A stretch of DNA of 34,124 nucleotides, taken from positions 1 through 34,124 of the forward strand of contig JAFTDW010000031.1 of NCBI GenBank assembly GCA_017454015.1, read 5' to 3'. The stretch comes from Bacteroidales bacterium. GTDB taxonomy: Bacteria > Bacteroidota > Bacteroidia > Bacteroidales > P3. Of the stretch, positions 8,657-16,044 are shown piece after piece. The notes beneath the pieces are model-generated. The model ran no database searches. It was given only the letters and a program-made list of their open reading frames with translations, and was not told where the DNA came from. The position numbers were made by a program, and so were the translations under genes. The number at the start of each line of letters is the position of its first letter. Positions within the stretch are counted from its first letter, which is position 1.

Positions 8657-10137
8657 ACAAAAATACAAGTAGCCCATTGCATCCTGAACGTTATACAGGA
8701 TTTTCCATTAATATTTTGTCGTCATCACGGTATTACAGTATTACGTTAATTGCGCTTTATGCGAGACTTTAGTCCTTGACAAGGCGCACCGACAACCCAT
8801 CGCTGCGATTTGTATGTTGGTCGGGCTTCAGACTGCTGCTATTGTCGAAGTACAAATAGTAGACGGAGTATGTGCCATATCTACTAGACGAAACGTAATA
8901 ACCTGTACTACCGACTTTGCTGATAGTCTTGTTTATGCGACGGCCTGCGGCAGGCAAAAACACAGCCCCTTCGGTCTCCATAAAGGTCCAGTCCGAATCG
9001 GTGTATATGTTGCTTGTGTAGTTTGCTTCGCCTCTGTTTATGTTTGTGGGCAGGGCAACCTCGCTGGGGTGCGTGTAGTTGTCGGGAAACAGTATCAAGC
9101 CGGGGACATTGTTTACCCTTGCCTTTGCGTATCGGGCGTTTGCCGTGCCGTTCACCGTCGAGGCACTGCGTGTTTTGAACATGTAAACCCACTCATCATT
9201 GGTCAACGTACGCCACAGTCCTGGGGCGTTACCGCCGTTGCTGATGGCGTTGTACACACCCCAGTCGGCATTGGCATAGTCACCGGTAAGGTTGGTGTTG
9301 TCCATACCACCGGGCTTATAATCAGCATTCAAGGTATTGGTTGACCACGGCTGGTAGCAGTTGGCACCGCTGTTCCATCCGCTGGTGCCCCAGCAGAACA
9401 GGTCTATCCAACCGCTGTAGGAGCTTGAGATGTTGGAGTTGGCGGAGCCGATACAGTCCCACTGGTTGGTGGCAAACTTCCATGTGCCAGTGCTGGCCTG
9501 ATACTGCAGGTTGCCCTGCGAGAACCGCACCGTGCGGCCGCTCGCCACACTGAACTCGCCGTGAAGCTCCCCCGAGGGAACAACGGTAACGAAGTTCAAC
9601 CCCGTCAGCGTTATCGTCGTTATCTTGCCGCGCTCCACGACTATGCTGCTGCTGGCCGTCTTGGTGCAGGCGGTGCTGGTCGACGACGTGACGGTGATCT
9701 CAAAGGTGCTGTAGCTGCCCGCGGGCAGGTACATGTAGAAGTCCTTAGCCGACGCTATGCTCTGCGCCGTGCCCAGGCTCAGCGTCGTGGTGGCAGTGCC
9801 GGAGCCTATGGAGCCAAGGCTCACCGACGTGCCGCTGCCGCTGATGGCGGCTACGCCGTTGATGTTGCTGTTGGCGGTCACGGCTATCGAGCTCACGCTC
9901 ACAGCCTCAGAGGCCGACAGGCGGAATCGCACCACGCCGCACAGGTTGTAGAAGTGAAGGTTCTCGTCCGTGCCGTAGGCATACATGGGCAGACGATGCA
10001 GCGAGCCGTCCGCGCTGTTCTGCACCGCGGGCAGCGTCACCTCGTCGGCAGCGGTGTGTATGCTGGCGGGGGTCACGGCCTTGAAAGGCGCGACGCTCGC
10101 CGCGCTGCCGCTGTAGTACTCATAGTCGCAACTTCTG

Positions 10138-10158
10138 CTCGCCGGCGTCGCCGGCGAG
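10138..10158. other. 10-bp perfect palindrome at the frameshift site
   Basis: CTCGCCGGCG and CGCCGGCGAG are separated by one base. The palindrome sits in the middle of the only interval (about 10122-10196) where the two frames of the lipoprotein gene can be joined. Such GC-rich snap-back structures favour both replication slippage and base-calling errors. Confidence 0.75.
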
Positions 10159-10264
10159 CACATAGAGACCCCACGACGACGCATTGTCGTAAATACTTAT
10201 AGTGTCGTCCGCGCTCCACAGCAACGTGTGGCCACTCAGCGACAACTTATTCGCTTCGCTCATG

Positions 10265-10322
10265 ACGTTTCTTTGGTTCGGCAATGTGTGCGAGCCCCCA
10301 TTGCTCTCACTGTGCGAAACGT
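10265..10322. repeat. Palindromic interspersed element, copy 1 (inside lipoprotein gene)
   Basis: About 58 bp bounded by ACGTTTC (10265-10271) and GAAACGT (10316-10322), with an inner inverted pair GCAATG/CATTGC (10281-10286, 10299-10304). From 10279 it matches 18409-18452 and following bases at about 80 % identity (CGGCAATGTG and CATTGCTCT are identical blocks). It is translated in frame just after the lipoprotein signal, as part of a Ser/Asn/His-rich stretch. Confidence 0.6.
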
Positions 10323-10449
10323 TGCCATTCTCCGTGGTCTGCTCCGCACTGGCCCTGAAGACCATCCCCTCACCCGTCTCTTTGGAGCAAGATACCACAA
10401 CCGCCGCAACAACAGTGGCAAACGCTAATAAAATCAAATTCTTTTTCAT

Positions 10450-10721
10450 TGTTTTGTACATTCAATATTCTATTCAACTTTTAATTTCAACATTAATGCC
10501 CGTTATTCGCTGTCCATGTTTCATTTAATAGGTGCTCATGACCTTAGTTGATTATTCATGTAATTTTCCATTAATGATTAGTTAATGACTAATTACACGG
10601 CAATAAAAGTTTTAAAATCGTACACGCCAATTATTGTTTTATAACCTCAATTCATGGCAATTGTTTGAAGTTAATTATTTTGTTTGTCGCTTTGAACATT
10701 TGGAAATCCGCGAGACGTTGC
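10450..10721. other. AT-rich intergenic region upstream of the split lipoprotein gene
   Basis: 272 bp, much more AT-rich than its surroundings, with no ORF of note. I found no TAnnTTTG box on the minus strand. It contains ATTAG/CTAAT inverted pairs around 10575-10592 and several TTAATG/CATTAA words, similar to the inverted repeat near 13000. It presumably holds the promoter of the lipoprotein gene and the 3' end of the lipocalin-like gene transcript. Confidence 0.5.
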
Positions 10722-11072
10722 CTATTGTTTGAAGTAGCGCACTCTGTCGGGGCCTTTGCGTAGCCACATGGTCTCGCTGCCTATGCGCTCCACCACGAAG
10801 GTATCGCTCACTGCCGCCACGTCGCCGTCGGCAAAGAGCTTGCCCTCAAGGATGAGAATGCCTTTCTTTGCAGACCAATGGCTGTACTGCACAAGGGGCT
10901 TGTTGACCGAAGCCGCCCAACCGTTGCGCCCGAGGGTTATGCCTTGCGGCTCGTTGTAGTCGGAGGCTGCTTCGATCCACGTGCCTTCGTACTGGCTTGC
11001 ATTGCCGCCGCATCCTGTCAAGAGCATGGAGGCGAGAAGCGCCGCTAATGTAAAAAGTCTGGATATGTGCAT
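10722..11072 (-). CDS. Lipocalin-like small lipoprotein
   Basis: 116 residues. The start MHISRLFTLAALLASMLLTGC has a classic lipobox (LTGC), so the mature protein should be lipid-anchored at Cys21. The remaining ~95 residues resemble the lipocalin-like lipoproteins frequent in Bacteroidales: YEGTWIEA near the N-terminus, a GITLGRNGWAASVN strand, then ILILEGKLF, AVSDTFVVERI and a final WLRKGPDRVRYF strand. Ligand and role are unknown. It begins 38 bp after the MsbA-like exporter gene on the same strand and may be co-transcribed, which could link it to lipid or envelope handling; that link is inference. Confidence 0.75.
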   Translation of the reverse strand: MHISRLFTLAALLASMLLTGCGGNASQYEGTWIEAASDYNEPQGITLGRNGWAASVNKPLVQYSHWSAKKGILILEGKLFADGDVAAVSDTFVVERIGSETMWLRKGPDRVRYFKQ

Positions 11073-11110
11073 GGTAGGACAGACACGTTGATTTATGGTA
11101 ATATTGGGAT

Positions 11111-12949
11111 TTATAGTTGCTGCATTGTGGCGAGGTGGTGGTATAGGCCTCCCTCCTCGGCCATTAACTGGTGGTGGGTGCCTTGCTGCACTATGCGGCC
11201 GCGGTCGAGCACTATGATATTGTCGGCATCCTGAATAGTTGACAGCCTGTGGGCTATCACGAGCGAAGTGCGCCCTTTCATCAAGGTTGCCAAAGCCTGC
11301 TGCACCTCTTTCTCGGACTGTGCGTCGAGCGCCGAGGTGGCTTCGTCGAGTATCAGTATCTGTGGGTTTTTGAAGAGAGCCCTTGCTATGGCCAGTCGCT
11401 GGCGTTGGCCGCCCGACAGCAAGGTGCCTTTGTCGCCCACCATGGTGGCATACCCTTCGGGCAAATTCCGTATAAACTCATCGGCGCACGACAGCCGTGC
11501 CACTTCGACCACAGCCTCCTGCGTGTAGTCGGACTGACCAAAGGCGATGTTGTTCGCCACGGTGTCGTTGAACAACAGGCTGTCCTGCGGCACTATGCCT
11601 ATCAGTCGCCGCAACGAGTTAATGTTGAGCGTGTCGATGTTCCTGCCGTCGACCAAGATGGAGCCGCCCGTGACATCGTAGAAACGCGGCAACAAATCGG
11701 CTATGGTGGTCTTGCCCGCGCCCGACGGACCTACAAGAGCCACGGTCTGTCCTTTTTTGATGGTAAAGGAGACATCGTGCAGCACCTCGGTACCGTCGAC
11801 GTAGGAGAAGCCGACATTGCGAAACTCTATGGCATCGTTGAACCCACTGATACATACAGCGTCGGCTTTCTCCACAATCTTCTCGTCGGCATCTATCACC
11901 TCGAATATGCGGGCTGCCGAGGCGGAGCCTTTGAGCAGACTGTTGTAGGCCTTGACAACAGCCTGCACCGGTGGTATCAGACGGGCAAACAGTATCACAA
12001 AGAGTATAAAGACCGATGGCAGTATAAAGCCCTGAAGCACCTCTGCCCCACCAATCACAAGAATAGCCACCAGCGCCACGGTGCCGAGCACTTCGGAAAG
12101 CGGGCTCGACAATTCGCGGCGCCACGCCACCTTGACCATCGACGAGGCATAATTGGCATTGGCCTCCTTGAAACGCTCTTCCATGAGGCGTTCCTGCTCA
12201 AAAGCCTTGATTGTAGCCATGTTGGACAACGTCTCTTGGAGTGAGGCGAAGAGTGCGCCCAGCCGGTTCTGCCCCTTCATGGAGTTGCGCTTAAGGCTGG
12301 CGCCTATCTTGGCTATGAGCCACACCGCCACAGGCAACACCAGAAGAAACAGCACAAAGAGCTTGGGGCTGATAAACACCAGGGCGGCACAGAACACCAC
12401 AATATTGACAGGATCCTTGACCAGCGACTGGAGGGTGCTAACCACCGACCACTCCACATCGGCAAGGTCGTTGCTCATGCGGCTCAGTATGTCGCCCTGC
12501 CGCTGCGAGTTGAAAAAGGAGACTGGCAGCAGGGTGATACGGTGATAAATGTCGGCACGTATGTCGCCCACAATGCCATTGCGTATAGTGCTGAGCGAGA
12601 AGAGTGCGGCATAGCGCATAAGATTGGAGAGGAGGTTGAAGAACAGATAGACAGCCGACACCAGCAGCAAGCAAGGCCACAAACCCAGGGTTGACTTGCG
12701 TATTGCAAGGTTGTACTGCATCCACTCCGAGAGATACTCCTGGCTGAAAGAGAACTGCGCCGGAGGCTCCGGGGCGGTTGCCGAGCCAAACAACAACTCC
12801 ACAAACGGCACTATCATGACAAATGTGCCGAGGTTGAAAAGCACTGCCAAAATATTGAACATCACGTTAAGGACTATAGCCTTAGGGTATCGGCGCAAGT
12901 AGCCGAACACTCTTACTACAACGAAGCGTGATGCAAATTTGGCTGTCAT
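11111..12949 (-). CDS. ABC exporter, MsbA/MdlB-type fused membrane and ATPase protein
   Basis: 612 residues, the usual length for a half-transporter that works as a homodimer. The first ~330 residues form the six-helix exporter domain (for example PKAIVLNVMFNILAVLFNLGTFV, cut by polar loops). The ATPase domain has Walker A GPSGAGKTT (about residue 406), signature LSGGQRQR (about 510) and Walker B ILILDEATSALD (about 533), followed by the H-loop IAHRLST. In Bacteroidota these proteins export lipid A precursors, other lipids or drugs; the sequence alone does not settle the substrate. It lies between sufD and a lipocalin-like lipoprotein gene. A 15-bp inverted repeat lies 34 bp before its start. 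Confidence 0.92.
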   Translation of the reverse strand: MTAKFASRFVVVRVFGYLRRYPKAIVLNVMFNILAVLFNLGTFVMIVPFVELLFGSATAPEPPAQFSFSQEYLSEWMQYNLAIRKSTLGLWPCLLLVSAVYLFFNLLSNLMRYAALFSLSTIRNGIVGDIRADIYHRITLLPVSFFNSQRQGDILSRMSNDLADVEWSVVSTLQSLVKDPVNIVVFCAALVFISPKLFVLFLLVLPVAVWLIAKIGASLKRNSMKGQNRLGALFASLQETLSNMATIKAFEQERLMEERFKEANANYASSMVKVAWRRELSSPLSEVLGTVALVAILVIGGAEVLQGFILPSVFILFVILFARLIPPVQAVVKAYNSLLKGSASAARIFEVIDADEKIVEKADAVCISGFNDAIEFRNVGFSYVDGTEVLHDVSFTIKKGQTVALVGPSGAGKTTIADLLPRFYDVTGGSILVDGRNIDTLNINSLRRLIGIVPQDSLLFNDTVANNIAFGQSDYTQEAVVEVARLSCADEFIRNLPEGYATMVGDKGTLLSGGQRQRLAIARALFKNPQILILDEATSALDAQSEKEVQQALATLMKGRTSLVIAHRLSTIQDADNIIVLDRGRIVQQGTHHQLMAEEGGLYHHLATMQQL

Positions 12950-12982
12950 GCTTTTAGCTAATACATTATGTAACGTTTTGTG

Positions 12983-13024
12983 GATTAATCATTAATGCCC
13001 ATTAATTGTCATTAATGATTAATC
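12983..13024. repeat. 15-bp perfect inverted repeat before the ABC exporter gene
   Basis: GATTAATCATTAATG (12983-12997) is repeated as its exact complement at 13010-13024 with a 12-bp spacer that itself contains ATTAAT. It lies in the 83-bp gap between the sufD stop and the exporter start. Being AT-only it is a poor terminator stem; a binding site for a dimeric regulator is the more likely reading. Confidence 0.7.
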
Positions 13025-13032
13025 AGGGGCGA

Positions 13033-14325
13033 TTATTTGGTCGATGAGAGGTCTATCTTAAATTCGGGAGGAGTGCAGCCGCAGGTGTTGGAGCACGAGA
13101 GGGCGCAATCCAGACAGGCCGAGAGCTCGCCGTGGAGACGTTTCTTGACCATGTCGCCCAGTTTGTCGCGCAGCTGGTCGACGGTGATGTATCGCAGCAC
13201 CTCGTCGCAGAAAGCATAGAGCAGCAGCGTGCGGGCGTTGCGCGGACTGATGCCGCGCTGCATAAGGTAGAAGAGCGCCTGATTGTCGAGCTGCCCTATT
13301 GTTGAGCCGTGCGAGCATTTCACATCGTCGTTGTATATCTCAAGGAACGGCTTTGACTGCACAAAAGCCTTGTCGGTAAGCAGTATGTTGCGGTTGGCCT
13401 GATAGGCCTCGGTCTTTGTGGCGCCGTCGCGCACAAGCACATGGCCGTTGAACACCCCGTGCGCGCTGTCGTCGAGTATGCCTTTGTACAGTTCGTGGCT
13501 CTTGCAGTTGGGGGCGAGGTGGTCCACAAAGACGTAGTTGTCGCAGCGTTGCTGACGGTCGATAAGGTAAAGGCCGTGCATCTCGGTGGAGCACCCCTCG
13601 TGGGTCATGCGCACCACGTTGTGGTTGCGTATGTTGCCACCGTTGAGGGTGATGCCCACGGAGCAAAGCGAAGCATCGCGCTGCATGCTCACAAAAGTCT
13701 GGTTGAGCAGAGCCGTGGCGTCGTTGAGGTTCTGCATCTTGTAGTGTTCCAGACGGCTGCCTTCGGTAAGTGATGCAAGGAGCACATTGTTGGAGAAGGC
13801 CCCCTGCTGAGTGTAGCTGTCGTCACACTGTATGAGTTTCAGGCTGCTGCCGCGACCAAGTGCCACGACATGGCGCAGGTGGAGCAGCAGCGACTTGTCG
13901 CTGTTGGCAATGGAGAGAAGCTGCACGGGCTGATGCACCGTCATACCGTCGGGCACATAGAGGAAAAGGCCGTCGGTGGCGTTGCTGCCATTGATGTCGG
14001 CATAGGGGTTGCCGTCGGTGCCGACCTCGGCAAGGACCTTGCCGAGCAACTCGGGATAGCTACGGCGGGCCTCGCCGACAGTGCAGCAGACAACACCGCT
14101 TTGCTCACTCTGCTCATCAGACTTAAACGCACCGTTTACAAACGCAATGCGATGAGCTTCGAGCCCTTGAATATTGCACCAGAACTGCAGTTGGGCATCG
14201 TCGGCGGCGGTGGGCAGCACCATGTCGTCGGTTAGCTGCGGCGCGAAGTCGACATTGCGCCACACCTCGTTTTTGCGCAGGTCGTGGGCAGCCTGCCTGT
14301 ATTGGTTTATAATTCCTTGAGCCAT
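13033..14325 (-). CDS. sufD: Fe-S cluster assembly protein SufD
   Basis: 430 residues. SufD is part of the SufBCD scaffold that builds Fe-S clusters in the cytoplasm, with SufC as its ATPase. The family hallmarks are visible: LRHVVALGRGSSLKLIQCDDSY, SLTEGSRLEHYKMQNLND and, in the C-terminal half, KSHELYKGILDDSAHGVFNGHVLVRDGATKTEAYQANRNILL, then KPFLEIYNDDVKCSHGSTIGQLD. It ends with a Cys-rich tail (SACLDCALSCSNTCGC) that is unusual for SufD and is described under findings. Its ATG overlaps the sufC stop by 19 bp, so the two are co-transcribed and probably translationally coupled. sufB and sufS, which usually flank this pair, are missing. Confidence 0.93.
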   Translation of the reverse strand: MAQGIINQYRQAAHDLRKNEVWRNVDFAPQLTDDMVLPTAADDAQLQFWCNIQGLEAHRIAFVNGAFKSDEQSEQSGVVCCTVGEARRSYPELLGKVLAEVGTDGNPYADINGSNATDGLFLYVPDGMTVHQPVQLLSIANSDKSLLLHLRHVVALGRGSSLKLIQCDDSYTQQGAFSNNVLLASLTEGSRLEHYKMQNLNDATALLNQTFVSMQRDASLCSVGITLNGGNIRNHNVVRMTHEGCSTEMHGLYLIDRQQRCDNYVFVDHLAPNCKSHELYKGILDDSAHGVFNGHVLVRDGATKTEAYQANRNILLTDKAFVQSKPFLEIYNDDVKCSHGSTIGQLDNQALFYLMQRGISPRNARTLLLYAFCDEVLRYITVDQLRDKLGDMVKKRLHGELSACLDCALSCSNTCGCTPPEFKIDLSSTK

Positions 14326-15056
14326 TCGTAGCCTTCTTTTTCGAGTTTCAGTGCAAGTTCTTTGGGTCCGCTCTTCACAATGCGCCCTTCGTAGAGCACA
14401 TGGACAAAGTCGGGCACTATGTAGTCGAGCAGCCTCTGGTAGTGGGTTATGACAATGATGGCGTTGTCGCTGCGGCGCAGGTGGTTGACACCTGTTGCCA
14501 CAATGCGCAGGGCGTCGATGTCGAGACCCGAGTCGGTCTCGTCGAGTATGGCAAGCGTGGGGTCGAGCATGGCCATCTGGAATATCTCGTTCTTCTTCTT
14601 CTCGCCGCCGCTAAAGCCCTCGTTGACCGAGCGGTTGGCAAGATTGGCTGTCATCTCCACCACCTTCTTCTTCTCCTCCATGAGCTTGAGGAACTGGCTA
14701 CCTGTGAGCGGGTCGAGGCCGCGATATTTGCGCTGTTCGTTGACGGCGGTGCGCATGAAGTTGGTGATGCTCACCCCTGGAATTTCCACGGGATACTGAA
14801 AGCCGAGGAATATGCCTTCGTTGGCGCGTTGGTCGACAGGCATGGCGAGTATGTCGCGGCCTTTGTATATGACTTCGCCGTCGGTGACGGTGTATTTCTC
14901 GTTGCCGGCAATGACACCCGCCAGGGTGCTTTTGCCGTTGCCGTTGGGTCCCATTATGGAATGCACCTCGCCGGCTTCTATATCGAGATTGACGCCGCGA
15001 AGGATTTCTTTGTCGCCAATTGAGGCGTGCAGATTGCGTATGGACAAAAGAGCCAT
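14307..15056 (-). CDS. sufC: Fe-S cluster assembly ATPase SufC
   Basis: 249 residues. SufC is an ABC-type ATPase that powers the SufBD scaffold. Walker A GPNGNGKST begins at residue 36, the signature is FSGGEKKKNEI, and Walker B is LAILDETDSGLDIDAL followed by VITHYQRLL. The KKKNEI continuation of the signature and the DETDSGLD box are characteristic of SufC rather than of transport ATPases. It is the first gene of a leftward pair with sufD. A TAACTTTG box lies 41 bp upstream in a short divergent region shared with the SAM adenosyltransferase-like gene. Confidence 0.96.
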   Translation of the reverse strand: MALLSIRNLHASIGDKEILRGVNLDIEAGEVHSIMGPNGNGKSTLAGVIAGNEKYTVTDGEVIYKGRDILAMPVDQRANEGIFLGFQYPVEIPGVSITNFMRTAVNEQRKYRGLDPLTGSQFLKLMEEKKKVVEMTANLANRSVNEGFSGGEKKKNEIFQMAMLDPTLAILDETDSGLDIDALRIVATGVNHLRRSDNAIIVITHYQRLLDYIVPDFVHVLYEGRIVKSGPKELALKLEKEGYEWLKEL

Positions 15057-15096
15057 AGTAAGATAATCGGTTTTAGTTTTGACAATATTAAGAATG

Positions 15097-15104
15097 CAAA
15101 GTTA
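15097..15104 (-). promoter_or_regulatory. Promoter -7 box for sufCD
   Basis: TAACTTTG on the minus strand fits TAnnTTTG. At the expected -33 distance there is only TTTT, so this is a partial match. Transcription would begin roughly 30-35 bases before the sufC ATG. Confidence 0.55.
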
Positions 15105-15132
15105 CAAAAAATTTAGCGTATTTAAAAAACAT

Positions 15133-15163
15133 TTTGCTATTTGGGCTTTTTTTTGTACTTTTG
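15133..15163 (+). promoter_or_regulatory. Promoter for the SAM adenosyltransferase-like gene and miaB
   Basis: TTTG (15133-15136) is followed after 19 bp by TACTTTTG (15156-15163), a full consensus match. The predicted transcript start, about 15170, lies after the upstream ATG at 15079 and 14 bases before a GTG at 15184, so it helps decide the start of the gene. Confidence 0.75.
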
Positions 15164-15183
15164 CAAAAAATAAATCACCACAC

Positions 15184-16044
15184 GTGTCGCAGCCAATAAT
15201 AACACTCACCGCTGATTGGGGCGTGAACAATTATTTCGCCGGAATGGTGAAAGGGCGATTGCTACGCAATATCCCCGGTGCCGTTATTGTGGACATAAGC
15301 CTCGACATCGACTCCTACGACCGCCAGCAGGCCGCCTTTATTGTGCGCCAGGCGTGCCGTGAATTTCCGCAAGGGACCATACACATCATTGACGTTGACA
15401 GCGTGGCACGCAAGAGGGCCACCACACACTATCCGCTACAGCAACCTGCCGCATCCGGAGAGGCGCGGCAGGCCGAGGAGAAAGCCTACTCAGGCTACAA
15501 GCACATAATAGTGCTGTCGGGGGGGCAGTATTACATCACAGCCGACAACGGCATTATCGGTGTAGCCCTGGGTTCCAACATAGAGAAGGCCGTGGTGCTC
15601 AACACCGGTGAGAGGGTATCGTCGTTTGCATGCTTTGACTACTATTGCGACGCGGCAGCCCTGCTGGCGCGCGGTGTCCCCATGGAAGAGCTTGGGCAGC
15701 CCCACGGCATAGCCGTGGGCGATATGAGCGCCATACACCTGACAGACAGCTCGGTACTCAACACCACAGTGGCATACGTGGACACCTACGGCAATGCATA
15801 CCTCAACATAAGCCACAAACAGTTTGAACAGATACGCGCCGGACGCCGATTCCGCGCCGTGGTTCACGAGAACATCATCACCACGGTGAGTACCGACTAC
15901 ACCTCAAACAACTCCAACGGGCTGATGCTCACAGTGTCGGCTACAGGCCAGATGCAGCTGGTACTGCTGCACCGCAGCGCCAACCAGCTGTACAATCTGG
16001 AGAAAGGCAACCAAGTACGTTTTGTATTTCGCGACAATGAGTAG
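15184..16044 (+). CDS. SAM hydroxide adenosyltransferase-like protein (DUF62 family)
   Basis: 286 residues from the GTG at 15184 (V-SQPIITLTADWGVNNYF). The DUF62 family cleaves S-adenosylmethionine with water or halide to adenosine or 5'-halo-adenosine plus methionine. Here the start ITLTADWG, the middle VIVDISLDIDSYDRQQAAFIV and FPQGTIHIIDV, the phrase ITADNGIIGVALG, and the C-terminal half YVDTYGNAYLNI match the two-domain family. The usual DISH reads DISL and the usual VDPGVG...R reads VDSVARKR, so activity is uncertain; such changes are common in Bacteroidota members. The frame is also open from an ATG at 15079, but that lies upstream of the best promoter and adds a Lys/Phe-rich stretch not typical of the family. 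miaB overlaps its end by 8 bp. Confidence 0.8.
   Translation: MSQPIITLTADWGVNNYFAGMVKGRLLRNIPGAVIVDISLDIDSYDRQQAAFIVRQACREFPQGTIHIIDVDSVARKRATTHYPLQQPAASGEARQAEEKAYSGYKHIIVLSGGQYYITADNGIIGVALGSNIEKAVVLNTGERVSSFACFDYYCDAAALLARGVPMEELGQPHGIAVGDMSAIHLTDSSVLNTTVAYVDTYGNAYLNISHKQFEQIRAGRRFRAVVHENIITTVSTDYTSNNSNGLMLTVSATGQMQLVLLHRSANQLYNLEKGNQVRFVFRDNE

Larger units (their letters stand above)
8769..10449 (-). pseudogene. Fimbrillin-like lipoprotein gene split by a +1 frameshift
   Basis: Two overlapping minus-strand frames together make one protein. The 5' part (10449 down to 10120) starts MKKNLILLAFATVVAAVVVSCSKE, a lipoprotein signal with lipobox VVSC, and continues to SADDTISIYDNASSWGLYVLAGDAGEQ before a stop. 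The 3' part, shifted by one base, reads from about 10196 to 8769 and contains a fimbrillin-like segment (CGVVRFRLSASEAVSVSSIAV; YMYLPAGSYSTFEITV). It ends in a ~240-residue C-terminal domain common in Bacteroidales surface lipoproteins (RFSQGNLQYQAST, then WRTLTNDEWVYMF, LPAAGRRI and DGLSVRLVKD). Neither half is complete: the first has no body, the second no signal. One surplus base between about 10122 and 10196 would explain it. Either the gene is inactive, the sequence has an error at a hard palindrome, or frameshifting restores it. The 5' part also carries a palindromic element. Confidence 0.8.

Noticed and set aside
10120-10199. Programmed ribosomal frameshifting
   Set aside because: No slippery heptamer or strong stop-codon shift site is visible; a plain indel at the palindrome is simpler.
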